From Hyphomicrobiaceae bacterium (GTDB taxonomy: Bacteria; Pseudomonadota; Alphaproteobacteria; Rhizobiales; Ancalomicrobiaceae): 46,985 bases of DNA. The translations under genes and the position numbers were made by a program. Location of the stretch: NCBI GenBank assembly GCA_016793065.1, contig JAEULV010000108.1, positions 1-46,985 of the forward strand, read 5' to 3'. How positions within the stretch are numbered: the first letter of the stretch is position 1; every line of letters starts with the position of its first letter. Shown here piece after piece: positions 33,017 through 40,571 of the stretch. The notes beneath the pieces were generated by a model. It ran no database searches, was not told where the DNA came from, and saw only the letters and a program-made list of their open reading frames with translations.

Positions 33017-33503
33017 TGCAATCCTCCGTGCCCGTGCCGGCCCTTGGGGACCGCCGGGCATCATGGCAGTTCGGCCGTTGGCGACCGTTCATCCGCGACC
33101 TGCATCAAAACAACCCTCGCCCGCCCCTTCAAGGGGCGAGGCGTCCAGGCGCCGACGCATCCGCGACGGTCTCATCCGACACCCTTGCCGCCGGCCCGGC
33201 ATTGATGCGCGTCAATGTCACGATCGGCTTTGCGGTCGAATGTCCTGCGGAATCTCGGGGAATGACGTAGCGGGATTTTGTTCCTATCCTGCTCGTCAGG
33301 CAGGATCGGCCTCGGCTGTCACGCTCGCCCCGCGATGCGGCATTGGCTCGGCCGATTGCCGCATCCGGGTCGCCTTTGTCGGGCTTGACGTAACGACCGC
33401 CGAGGCAGACGCTGGGCGCCGATCGTGGCCAGCTCTCCGATCGCGGTGTTTGCGTGGCAAAGCGCAACGCCGCCGGGCTCGAACACCAGTCGTGGAATCC
33501 GCC
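33017..33503. other. 487-base gap with no gene seen
   Basis: The gap holds the promoter side of the hypothetical gene at 32639-33016 and the upstream region of the APH/AAA gene. It contains a GC hairpin at 33121-33138 and an FNR/FixK-type box at 33202-33215. Open frames crossing it lack coding character. Confidence 0.6.
33202..33215. promoter_or_regulatory. FNR/FixK-type box
   Basis: TTGAT-GCGC-GTCAA fits TTGAY-N4-RTCAA, and the flanking bases extend the dyad (CA before, TG after). It is 288 bases upstream of the APH/AAA start, so activation would leave a long leader. Oxygen control of that gene is inferred. Confidence 0.55.
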
Positions 33504-35135
33504 ATGAACCATGACTTGAGCGATCCGCACCTCGTCGACGACCAACGCGACGTCCTGGCCTTTCTCGCCGATCCCGCCACCCATGGCGGCGTCGAGCCCC
33601 GTTTCATCACCACGCATGCCGCCGTCGTCGTGCTCGCCGGCGCCACCGCGCTGAAGCTGAAGCGCGGCGTCCGCTACCCGTTCCTCGATTACACCACGCC
33701 GGCCCTGCGCCGCGCCGCCTGTTACCGCGAACTGGCGATCAACCACCCCGCCGCGCCGATGATCTATCGCGACGTGGTCGCCATCACCCGCGCGGCCGAC
33801 GGCCGCCTGTCCATCGCCGGCGACGGTCAGCCGGTCGACTGGCTGCTGCGCATGCACCGCTTCCCCGATGGCGCCACGCTCGACGTCTGGCTCGCCGCCA
33901 ACCCGACGCCGTTCGATCTCGCCGCCCGCCTCGGCGAGGCCATTGCCGAGGCCCATCTCGCCGCGCCCGAGCGCGACGCCGATCTGTGGCTGCGCGACGT
34001 CGACCGCTACCTTGACCAGAACCTCCAGGCCTTCCGCGAATGGCCGGAGGTGTTCCCGGCCCATGCCGTCAACGAACTCGACCGCGCCGCGCGCGAATGG
34101 CTGGCGCGGATGACGCCGCTGCTGCTGGAGCGCGGCCGGCTCGGCCTGTGCCGGCTGCTGCATGGCGATCTCCATGCCCGCAACATCGCCATGATCGATG
34201 CCACGCCGGTGCTGTTCGATGCCATCGAGTTCGACGACAGCATCGCCACCGGCGATGTGCTCTACGATCTCGCCTTCTTGGTGATGGACCTCCATGTGCG
34301 CGGCCATCGGCTGCTGGCGTCGCGTGTGCTCAATCTCTACCTCGGAGCCTTCGGCCGCCGCCAGCGCGCCAGCCTTGAGCGCACGACGGTCGTGCCGTTC
34401 ACCGGTCAGATCATCGGCGGCCTTGCGGCCATGCCGTTGTTCCTGATGCTGCGCGCCGCCATCCGCGCCAAGGTCGCCGCCGCCCGGCTGGCGCTCGCCG
34501 CGCCGGCCGAACGCGCATTGATCGAGACGGAAGCGCAAACCTATTTCGAGCGGGCGCAAACCTATCTCGATCCGGTGCAGCCGGGCTTTGTCGCCATCGG
34601 CGGCCTTTCGGGCACCGGCAAGACCCGCATCGCCATCGAACTCGGCCGCTACCTGCTGCCATGCCCCGGCGCCGTGCTGATGCGCACCGACGCCCATCGC
34701 AAGATCGATGCCGGCGTCGCCATGACCGACCGCCTGCCGGCCTCGGCCTATACGCCCGAATCCACCGCCCGCATCTATCGCATGATCGAGGCCAGTTGCC
34801 GCACGGCGGCGGCCGCCGGCCGCGCCGTCATCGCCGATGCCGTCTTCGCCCGCGCCGGCGAACGCGCCGGCATTGAGGCCGTCGCCCGCGAGGTCGAGGC
34901 ACCGTTTGTCGGCATCTGGCTGACGGCGCCGCTCGAAACCCGGCTCGCCCGCATCGACAGCCGCCGGGGCGATGCCTCCGACGCCACCGCCGACGTCGCC
35001 CGCGCCCAGGAGGCCTACGATCTCGGCCCGATCGATTGGGTGCGCATCGACGCTTCCGGCACGCCGGAGCATACCATGGCTCAGGTGTTGGCGGCGCTGA
35101 CCGCCGCCGGCATCGCTCTCGATCTCAGCGCCTGA
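33504..35135 (+). CDS. Bifunctional aminoglycoside-phosphotransferase-like / AAA ATP-binding protein
   Basis: A 543-residue two-domain protein. Residues 1-330 are an APH/choline-kinase-like fold with Brenner motif HGDLHARN (220-227) and FDAIEFDDSIATGDVLYDLAFLVMDL in short blocks (the metal-binding DxxE-like segment). Residues 355-540 are a P-loop kinase-like domain with Walker A GGLSGTGKT (366-374), LMRTDAHRKI and VIADAVFARAGER. The same pairing is seen in Mycobacterium tuberculosis Rv2004c, a member of the hypoxia DosR regulon. The substrate is unknown and antibiotic resistance should not be inferred. An FNR/FixK-type box upstream fits oxygen control. ATG 33504 has only a weak ribosome-binding site. 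Confidence 0.8.
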   Translation: MNHDLSDPHLVDDQRDVLAFLADPATHGGVEPRFITTHAAVVVLAGATALKLKRGVRYPFLDYTTPALRRAACYRELAINHPAAPMIYRDVVAITRAADGRLSIAGDGQPVDWLLRMHRFPDGATLDVWLAANPTPFDLAARLGEAIAEAHLAAPERDADLWLRDVDRYLDQNLQAFREWPEVFPAHAVNELDRAAREWLARMTPLLLERGRLGLCRLLHGDLHARNIAMIDATPVLFDAIEFDDSIATGDVLYDLAFLVMDLHVRGHRLLASRVLNLYLGAFGRRQRASLERTTVVPFTGQIIGGLAAMPLFLMLRAAIRAKVAAARLALAAPAERALIETEAQTYFERAQTYLDPVQPGFVAIGGLSGTGKTRIAIELGRYLLPCPGAVLMRTDAHRKIDAGVAMTDRLPASAYTPESTARIYRMIEASCRTAAAAGRAVIADAVFARAGERAGIEAVAREVEAPFVGIWLTAPLETRLARIDSRRGDASDATADVARAQEAYDLGPIDWVRIDASGTPEHTMAQVLAALTAAGIALDLSA

Positions 35136-35159
35136 AGCGCGGTTGCCGCCTCCGCGTCC

Positions 35160-36017
35160 TCAGCCGAACACCACGGTGCGATGGCCGTTGAGGAAAATCC
35201 GCTTCTCCACGTGCTGCTTCACCGCCTGCGCCAGCACCCGCGCCTCGATGTCGCGGCCGATCGCCACCATCTGGTCGGCGGTGGTGGCATGGGTGACCGG
35301 TTCCACCGACTGGACGATGATCGGCCCCTCGTCCAGATCCGGCGTGACGTAGTGGGCGGTGGCGCCGATGATCTTGACGCCGCGATCGAACGCCTGGTGA
35401 TAGGGCTTGGCACCCTTGAAGCTCGGCAGGAACGAGTGGTGGATGTTGATCGCCTTGCCCGAGAGCCGGGTGCACAACTCGTTCGACAGCACTTGCATAT
35501 AGCGTGCCAGCACCACGAGATCCGAGCGCGTATCGGCCACCAGCTCCAGCAGCCGCTCTTCCGCCGCCGCCTTGGTGTCCTTGGTCACCGGGATGTGGAA
35601 ATACGGAATGCCGTGCTGCTCTGCCAGCTTGGCGCAGTCCATGTGGTTCGACACGATCGCCGGGATCGAGATCGGCAGCGCGCCGATGCGGTAGCGGTAC
35701 AGCAGATCGTTGAGGCAATGGTCGAACTTCGACACCATCAGCAGCACGTTCGGCTTCACCCGCGCGTCGGTCAGGTCCCAGTCGATCTTGAACGCGTCGG
35801 CGACCGGCTGGAACGCCTCGGTGAACGCCCGGCGGGAAAAGTTGCCCTGGGTCGCCTCGAACACCGTCCGCATGAAGAAGCGGCCGGTATGGGGGTCGCC
35901 ATAGTGGTTCGATTCGGTGATGAACAGCTTGTCGTCCGCCAGCCGCTGCGCGATCGCCGCGACGACCCCGATACGGTCGGGGCAGCTCGCGCGCAGGATG
36001 AAGTGTTCGTTCGCCAT
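35160..36017 (-). CDS. purU: Formyltetrahydrofolate deformylase
   Basis: PurU hydrolyses 10-formyl-THF to formate and THF, recycling THF when C1 units are in excess. The 285-residue protein has an N-terminal ACT domain (FILRASCPDRIGVVAAIAQR) and a C-terminal formyltransferase domain (IPYFHIPVTKDTK, INIHHSFLPSFKGAKPYHQA, and HYVTPDLDEGPII with the conserved Asp). In rhizobial betaine/sarcosine catabolism PurU drains C1 units, and here it lies beside the methyltransferase and MetF-like genes. ATG 36017 gives the usual N-terminus. It has a consensus-like promoter at 36161-36190 and a structured leader of about 140 bases. It converges with the APH/AAA gene with 24 bases between. Confidence 0.95.
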   Translation of the reverse strand: MANEHFILRASCPDRIGVVAAIAQRLADDKLFITESNHYGDPHTGRFFMRTVFEATQGNFSRRAFTEAFQPVADAFKIDWDLTDARVKPNVLLMVSKFDHCLNDLLYRYRIGALPISIPAIVSNHMDCAKLAEQHGIPYFHIPVTKDTKAAAEERLLELVADTRSDLVVLARYMQVLSNELCTRLSGKAINIHHSFLPSFKGAKPYHQAFDRGVKIIGATAHYVTPDLDEGPIIVQSVEPVTHATTADQMVAIGRDIEARVLAQAVKQHVEKRIFLNGHRTVVFG

Positions 36018-36109
36018 GGGTCCGTGCTTCAGGTCTTTGGCCGCGAGCGGCCGGGGAAGGAAATGTCGACGAGGCCTTAGCCCCATTACCGATAAACGCG
36101 CAAGCGCCA

Positions 36110-36133
36110 AAATCCGATTGAATCATCGGATTT
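36110..36133 (-). promoter_or_regulatory. Inverted repeat in the purU leader
   Basis: AAATCCGA and TCGGATTT, 8 bases apart, form a perfect dyad about 20-45 bases downstream of the predicted purU start site. In RNA it extends into a longer stem closed by CGCC/GGCG. It could be an operator or a leader RNA hairpin. Confidence 0.5.
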
Positions 36134-36160
36134 CTCAGGAAGGCGTTTTCATTTAAGGAA

Positions 36161-36190
36161 AATATATCAACCCAAAGGAAACACTGTCAA
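36161..36190 (-). promoter_or_regulatory. Strong predicted purU promoter
   Basis: On the minus strand TTGACA (36190-36185) and TATATT (36166-36161) are 18 bases apart. The -35 is a perfect match and the -10 is 5 of 6. It lies in a distinctly AT-rich stretch about 140 bases before the start codon. Confidence 0.75.
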
Positions 36191-36296
36191 TCAACTTCGC
36201 AGACCCGATCCGACCCAACCCCGACCGGGCCGCAGCAAGCCGATGCGCGAGGCCCACTCGTCGCGGCCCCGCGCATCTCGCGATGATTGTTCCGGA

Positions 36297-37220
36297 TCAG
36301 ACCGACGCCCGCCGCCGGCTCTCGCGTCCGCCGCGCCGGCCACCCTCGCCGGCCGCCCCGGCCGCGCCTTCCGGCGCCGGCTCGCGGAACTTCTTGATCC
36401 ACGCCATGCAGTTCGGATCGTTGCCCATCACCACGTCGGCGCCGAGGATCGCCTGCATGTCTTCCGCGTGCAGCGGGTTCATGATCGCCGAGGTCATGCC
36501 GGCGCCGATCATCATCGGCAGGAACGACGCATTGAGCCCGCGCCGGTTCGGCAGGCCGAACGAGAAGTTCGAGGCGCCGCAGGTGGTGTTGACCTTCAGC
36601 TCCTCGCGCAGCCGCCGCAGCAGATAGATCAGCTTGCGCCCGGCATCGTTGATCGCCCCAACCGGCATCACCAGCGGATCCACGACTATGTCCTCGCGCG
36701 GAATGCCGAAATCGGCGGCGCGCTCGACGATCTTCTTGGCAACGGCGTAGCGCACGTCCGGATCCTCGGAAATGCCGCTTTCGTCGTTGGAGATCGCCAC
36801 CACGGCGGCGCCGTACTTTTTCACCAGCGGCAGCACCACTTCCAGCCGCTCTTCCTCGCCGGTGACCGAATTGACCAGCGCCTTGCCCTTGTAGGCGGCA
36901 AGGCCGGCCTCGAGCGCCGCGACGATCGAACTGTCGATCGACAGCGGCAGCGGCACGGTCTCCTGCACCAGCTTGACGCATTCGGCCAGGATCCTCGGCT
37001 CGTCCGCCAGCGGAATGCCGGCATTGACGTCGAGCATCTGCGCCCCGGCCTCGAACTGCGCGATCGCATCCGCCACCACGCGGCTATAGTCGCCCCGCGC
37101 CATTTCCTCGGCCAGCAGCTTGCGCCCGGTCGGGTTGATCCGTTCGCCGATCATGACGAACTTGTGCTCGAAGCCGATGATGACTTTGCGCTTTTCCGAC
37201 GTGATGACGGTTTCGGTCAT
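36297..37220 (-). CDS. Methyltetrahydrofolate:corrinoid methyltransferase (MtgA/AcsE-like)
   Basis: A 307-residue pterin-binding TIM-barrel enzyme that moves a methyl group between a corrinoid protein and THF. The family signature is visible: FVMIGERINPTGRKLLAEEM, AGAQMLDVNAGIP, PLPLSIDSS, LVNSVTGEEERLE, VVAISNDESGI, then DPLVMPVG and NTTCGASNFSFGLPNR. In betaine-degrading systems this enzyme (MtgA) takes the methyl from the corrinoid protein. Here it neighbours MetF-like and PurU genes, and a corrinoid protein is encoded at 42404-43105. The last 25 residues are an odd Gly/Arg/Ala tail (EGGRRGGRESRRRASV) beyond the domain. A nested palindrome with a GbdR-like box lies upstream, in a 158-base gap. 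Confidence 0.88.
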   Translation of the reverse strand: MTETVITSEKRKVIIGFEHKFVMIGERINPTGRKLLAEEMARGDYSRVVADAIAQFEAGAQMLDVNAGIPLADEPRILAECVKLVQETVPLPLSIDSSIVAALEAGLAAYKGKALVNSVTGEEERLEVVLPLVKKYGAAVVAISNDESGISEDPDVRYAVAKKIVERAADFGIPREDIVVDPLVMPVGAINDAGRKLIYLLRRLREELKVNTTCGASNFSFGLPNRRGLNASFLPMMIGAGMTSAIMNPLHAEDMQAILGADVVMGNDPNCMAWIKKFREPAPEGAAGAAGEGGRRGGRESRRRASV

Positions 37221-37265
37221 GGATCTGTCCTTGAGGATTTTATCTGTTGCGACACTTTAGGCCAG

Positions 37266-37306
37266 CGATCAGTGCTTCCTGTCGCATATGCGACGCCGAC
37301 TGATCG
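37266..37306. promoter_or_regulatory. Nested palindrome upstream of the corrinoid methyltransferase gene
   Basis: Outer arms CGATCAGT (37266-37273) and ACTGATCG (37299-37306) flank the inner perfect palindrome GTCGCATATGCGAC (37281-37294). The inner part falls within a GbdR-like box (37279-37296). It lies 46-86 bases before the start codon, a natural activator position. Confidence 0.6.
37279..37296. promoter_or_regulatory. GbdR-like box upstream of the corrinoid methyltransferase gene
   Basis: CTGTCG-CATATG-CGACGC matches CTGTCG-N6-CGACAG at 10 of 12 defined positions. It lies within the nested palindrome at 37266-37306. Confidence 0.55.
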
Positions 37307-37378
37307 AACTCGGCACTGTTGCTGCTCGCCGCGCCGCCAGGAGTCAAGGCCGCGCCGCCCGTCGTCATCCGCCGGCCT

Positions 37379-38452
37379 TCACTCGATTGTCTGGTGGGTG
37401 GTCTTGTCCAGATTGCTCTCGACCCGCTCCTGCAGGTTGAAGGCCGTGTGCTGCAGGTCGCGCGACCACGGCTTGCGGTCCTTCAGCACGCCGGAATCGC
37501 GCACCATCTCCGCCACCGCCTCCTCCTGCCGGTAGGCCATCATGTGGATGCCGGAGACGCCCTCGATCTCGCGGATCTGCTGGATCAGCTCGATGCAGAG
37601 CTTCTTGCCTTCGAGCTTGGGCTTTTCCGCCTTGTCGAGCCGGTCGATGATCGCGTCGGGAATGTGCACGCCCGGCACGTTCGAGCGCATCCAGCGCGCG
37701 GTCTTGGCCGACGCGATCGGCCCGACGCCCACCAGGATGAAGCACTTCTCGGTGATGCCGAGATCGCGCGCCATGGTCATGAACTGCTTCAGCCGCGGGA
37801 TATCGTAGCAATACTGCGTCTGGCAGAACTGCGCCCCGGCGGCGACCTTCTTCGCCAGCCGCACCGGGCGGAAATCGTAGGGCGGCACGAACGGGTTCTC
37901 GGCCGCGCCGATGAACACCCGCGGCGGCGTGGTGATCTTGCGCCCCGACAGGAACTGCCTGTCGTCGCGCATCCGCCGGATCGTCGCCAGCAGCGAGGTC
38001 GAATCGAGGTCGAACACCGGCTTGGCTTCCGGATGGTCGCCGGTCTGCACCCCGTCGCCGGTCAGGCACAGGATGTTGTTGACGCCCAGCGCCGAGGCGC
38101 CGAGCACATTGCCCTGGATGCCGATGCGGTTGGTGTCGCGGCAGGAGATCTGCAGGATCGGCGAGAACCCGGCCCGGGTCAGCAGCGCGCAGATGGCGAT
38201 CGACGACATGTGGCAATTGGCGCCGGAGCCGTCGGTGGCGTTGACGCCGTCGACCCAGCCCTCGAACACCTTCACCCGGTCGTAGACATCCTCGGCATCG
38301 GCGGAATCCGGCGGGTTGAGCTCGGCGGTCACCGCGAACTCGCCCCGCCGCAACACCCGCTCCAGCCGGCCGCGCGAGGTGTGGCCGGCGAGATCCGGCA
38401 ACGGATCCCACGGATTTTCGCCGATATCGTCGGGGTGCGGACGGAAATTCAT
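37379..38452 (-). CDS. Methylenetetrahydrofolate reductase-like protein (MetF family)
   Basis: A 357-residue FAD TIM-barrel protein of the MetF family. Visible segments are FAVTAELNPPDSADAEDVYD, VNATDGSGANCHMSSIAICA, ILQISCRDTNRIGIQGNVLG, ILCLTGDGVQTGDHPEA and GAQFCQTQYCYDIPRLKQFM. In this setting it should run in the oxidative direction, from methyl-THF to methylene-THF, feeding FolD and PurU. Its start codon overlaps the stop of the MTHFR C-terminal-domain gene (ATGA), so the two may form a complex like other two-subunit MetF/MetV enzymes. A biosynthetic MetF role for methionine cannot be excluded but does not fit the neighbours. Confidence 0.85.
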   Translation of the reverse strand: MNFRPHPDDIGENPWDPLPDLAGHTSRGRLERVLRRGEFAVTAELNPPDSADAEDVYDRVKVFEGWVDGVNATDGSGANCHMSSIAICALLTRAGFSPILQISCRDTNRIGIQGNVLGASALGVNNILCLTGDGVQTGDHPEAKPVFDLDSTSLLATIRRMRDDRQFLSGRKITTPPRVFIGAAENPFVPPYDFRPVRLAKKVAAGAQFCQTQYCYDIPRLKQFMTMARDLGITEKCFILVGVGPIASAKTARWMRSNVPGVHIPDAIIDRLDKAEKPKLEGKKLCIELIQQIREIEGVSGIHMMAYRQEEAVAEMVRDSGVLKDRKPWSRDLQHTAFNLQERVESNLDKTTHQTIE

Positions 38453-39066
38453 GGGCGCGCCCCCTCGTCGGACTTGTCGCGGGCAACGGCGAGCCAGCTC
38501 GAACGCCCCTTCAGCCGGTGGTCGATCGGCGTCTGGACGTTGCGGATCGTCTCGCCCTCGGCCATCGCCCGGCTGCCTTCCCACGCCTTGACCCAGACGC
38601 ACGGCATCTCGGCATAGACCTCGCAATGGCCGTCCTGGCGCACGCCGCCGCACGGGCCGTTGCGCAGGCCCTTCGGGCAGTTCATCGGGCAGGACATGCC
38701 GGTCGACGACAGCGTGCATTGGCCGCACATCTTGCAATCGAACAGCGTCGACTTCACCGCCTTCTCGACCAGCGCCACCGGCGCCTCCAGCCGCTCCCAG
38801 CCGATCTTGCGCATCAGCGGCGCCAGCCCGATCAGGATCTTCTCCACCCGGTCGTAAAGACGCTCCATGCCGCGCGAATGGCGGATCGCCCAGAAGCGGA
38901 GGGCAAATTTCGAAGCGTCTCGCGGCTTTTTGCCGGAGGCTTCGAAGGCGGCGGGTGTGCGCATCGCGGGCTCGCTGGCTCGGGGCTGTCGTGCCCCGTC
39001 GGGAGGGTCTGCCGGTGTCCGTCCGGGCCGCCTCGGCGCGGTCGGATCAACCGTTTCGACCGCCAT
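38449..39066 (-). CDS. Methylenetetrahydrofolate reductase C-terminal-domain protein (MetV-like, Cys-rich)
   Basis: A 205-residue protein whose central part is the MTHFR_C cysteine-rich domain: FDCKMCGQCTLSSTGMSCPM, then NCPKGLRNGPCGGV and GHCEVY, PCVW. At least nine cysteines suggest an Fe-S or zinc site. Homologues (MetV) partner with MetF in acetogens and related C1 systems. It is coupled to the MetF-like gene by an ATGA overlap. ATG 39066 overlaps the previous gene by 20 bases; ATG 38964 (MRTPAAFEASGKKPRDASKF) is a credible shorter start since the first 34 residues are Pro/Arg-rich and look poorly conserved. Confidence 0.8.
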   Translation of the reverse strand: MAVETVDPTAPRRPGRTPADPPDGARQPRASEPAMRTPAAFEASGKKPRDASKFALRFWAIRHSRGMERLYDRVEKILIGLAPLMRKIGWERLEAPVALVEKAVKSTLFDCKMCGQCTLSSTGMSCPMNCPKGLRNGPCGGVRQDGHCEVYAEMPCVWVKAWEGSRAMAEGETIRNVQTPIDHRLKGRSSWLAVARDKSDEGARP

Positions 39067-39346
39067 TGTCGACCAGGGCCTTCAGTCGCTCCTTGTCGTA
39101 TTCCGCCTCGATTTTGGCGGCGAGCGCCGAAGCCTCGGCTTCGAGGTCGCCGCCGCACGGTTCGGGGCTGCCGCGCCGCCAGTCGGCGAGGTAGTCGTCT
39201 GTGCCGGCGGCGCCGGAGCGCATCGCCGCCATGTCGATCGCCTCGGTGAAGCGCAGCGGCAATTCCCGCTTGGCGGCGGTGCGCCCCGCCTTGGCGATGA
39301 CCTGCGCCGGGATATCGCGCCAATAGACGATGGTGATCTGCGACAT
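39047..39346 (-). CDS. Small 'virulence factor' family protein (PF13769-type)
   Basis: A 99-residue soluble protein starting MSQITIVYWRDIPAQVIAKA and continuing RTAAKRELPLRFTEAIDMAA, then DDYLADWRRGSPEPCGG. This is the pattern of the 'virulence factor' family, a name that says little about function. In Rhizobiales it is recurrently encoded with DUF1638 and corrinoid methyl-transfer genes, as here, so a role in that pathway is inferred. ATG 39346 follows GAGG about 8 bases upstream. It lies 58 bases after the DUF1638 gene and overlaps the next gene if ATG 39066 is used. Confidence 0.7.
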   Translation of the reverse strand: MSQITIVYWRDIPAQVIAKAGRTAAKRELPLRFTEAIDMAAMRSGAAGTDDYLADWRRGSPEPCGGDLEAEASALAAKIEAEYDKERLKALVDNGGRNG

Positions 39347-39404
39347 GACTTGCCTCGCGGGGGATGGGGGGAAAAGGGCCGCGCCCTCGGCGCGTCGGCC
39401 GGGT

Positions 39405-40004
39405 TCAGCCGGCGTTGATCGGTTCAAGGAAGCCGCCGATGCCGCCGAGCCCGGTCGCGCGCATCTCGAACCGCAGCTTCATCCGCTCGGCGATCGCGCG
39501 CGCCTTGGCCTCGAGCGCCGCGTCCGGCAGCTGCGCCAGATACATGATCCGGGTGTAGTGACCGAAATAGGTCGCAAACAGCTGCGGATAGCGGTCGAGC
39601 CCGAGACCTTTCCAGATCAACCGGTCGAAATGCCGGACCATGTAGTCGGTGAGGTAGAACGTGCCGATTTCCGCCTCGTGCATGGCGGCGAACGTGTCGA
39701 GCCCGGCATAGAACGCGTAGCAATGCTCGCCGTCGATCCGCTCGACGCCCTCCTCGGCCAGCATCGCGTCGAGCAGGCCGCCGGTGCCGCAGTCGCCGTA
39801 AAGCACGACGATCCTGGCATATTTCGCCTTGTTCGCCCGGATCTTGCGGCGCACCTCGCCCGGGATCTTCTCCGGCCGGTTATGCAGGATCGCCGGCAGC
39901 GCGGTGACTGCCAGATGCTCGAAGCGGTTCATGTCGACGACCGCGACCAGTTCGCGCGCCAGCGCGCCGCAGGCAATGACCAGGGTTTTCGGGATTTCGC
40001 TCAT
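39405..40004 (-). CDS. DUF1638 family protein
   Basis: A 199-residue soluble protein. Conserved-looking segments are TLVIACGALARELVAVVDMN, ALPAILHNRPEKIP, IVVLYGDCGTGGLLDAML, GEHCYAFYAGLDTFAAM and EIGTFYLTDYMVRHFDRL. The spaced cysteines (ACGAL, GDCGTG, EHCYAF) and histidines could bind a metal or cofactor. The function is unknown; the gene is typically found with corrinoid-dependent methyltransferase genes in Rhizobiales and some methylotrophic archaea. It is first in a leftward operon DUF1638 - 'virulence factor' - MTHFR_C - MetF-like. Upstream, an imperfect CTGTCG...CGACC dyad with 5-base spacing (40096-40112) is a weak candidate for the shared regulator. Confidence 0.8.
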   Translation of the reverse strand: MSEIPKTLVIACGALARELVAVVDMNRFEHLAVTALPAILHNRPEKIPGEVRRKIRANKAKYARIVVLYGDCGTGGLLDAMLAEEGVERIDGEHCYAFYAGLDTFAAMHEAEIGTFYLTDYMVRHFDRLIWKGLGLDRYPQLFATYFGHYTRIMYLAQLPDAALEAKARAIAERMKLRFEMRATGLGGIGGFLEPINAG

Positions 40005-40123
40005 GGGTCCGATCGCGCGGGGGAGGGCCAATCCGTAGTATCCCGCAAGTGTGCCGCCATTGCCAGGCCAGGCGATGCGGCAGGCGCGACCTCCGCTGTC
40101 GTATCTCGACCATTCACGACGCG

Positions 40124-40152
40124 AAAACCCCGCGGATCGTCGATCCGCGGGG
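40124..40152 (-). terminator. Rho-independent terminator of the SQR-DUF5368 operon
   Basis: On the minus strand a GC-rich stem of at least 10 bp (arms 40152-40143 and 40137-40128) is followed by TTTTCGCG. It lies 36 bases past the DUF5368-like stop and insulates the sulfide genes from the DUF1638 operon. Confidence 0.88.
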
Positions 40153-40187
40153 CTGGTCGGTCACTCAGGTTCGCGCCGTCGGGCCGC

Positions 40188-40553
40188 TCATGCCGCCGGG
40201 CTGTCGCCCTTCGAGGTGGAGCTGAACAGGCCCTGCACCACATAGGCGCCGATGGTGCCGCCAATGGCGCCGAGCACATAGATCACCACCATCAGCACCC
40301 AGTCGATCGGCCCGCCGATATCGGCAAGGCTCGACTGCGTCACCGTCAGCGCGATCCAGATCGCGACGAAGCCCGACAACAGTCCGACCAGTTCCGAGCT
40401 GACGAACCGGGTGGCCTTCAGGCCGCGTTCCTTGACCAGCACGAACAGGATGGCGATGAGGCCGATGACCGAAAACGCGATCAGCACCCAGAACCAGAAG
40501 CCCATCATTTCGGTGAACACCGAGATCAGGGTCGCAAGCGAGATTTCCTTCAT
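40188..40553 (-). CDS. DUF5368-like small membrane protein
   Basis: A 121-residue protein with three predicted membrane helices (FWFWVLIAFSVIGLIAILFV, LVGLLSGFVAIWIALTVTQ, WVLMVVIYVLGAIGGTIGAY) and short charged loops (VKERGLKATR). I match it to DUF5368, small inner-membrane proteins of unknown role, with moderate certainty. It starts 18 bases after the SQR-like gene and shares its terminator, so it may anchor or assist that enzyme. Confidence 0.65.
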   Translation of the reverse strand: MKEISLATLISVFTEMMGFWFWVLIAFSVIGLIAILFVLVKERGLKATRFVSSELVGLLSGFVAIWIALTVTQSSLADIGGPIDWVLMVVIYVLGAIGGTIGAYVVQGLFSSTSKGDSPAA

Positions 40554-40571
40554 GGATCGTTCCTCCCCGTC

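Noticed and set aside
33121..33138. Hairpin with CGCCCC/GGGGCG arms in the gap before the APH/AAA gene as a terminator
   Set aside because: The loop is too tight for the full dyad, there is no T-run, and it is about 100 bases before the start of the leftward gene, not after a stop.
33504..35135. Calling the APH/AAA gene an aminoglycoside-resistance gene
   Set aside because: Only the fold is shared; the fused P-loop domain and upstream oxygen-type box fit a housekeeping or stress role.
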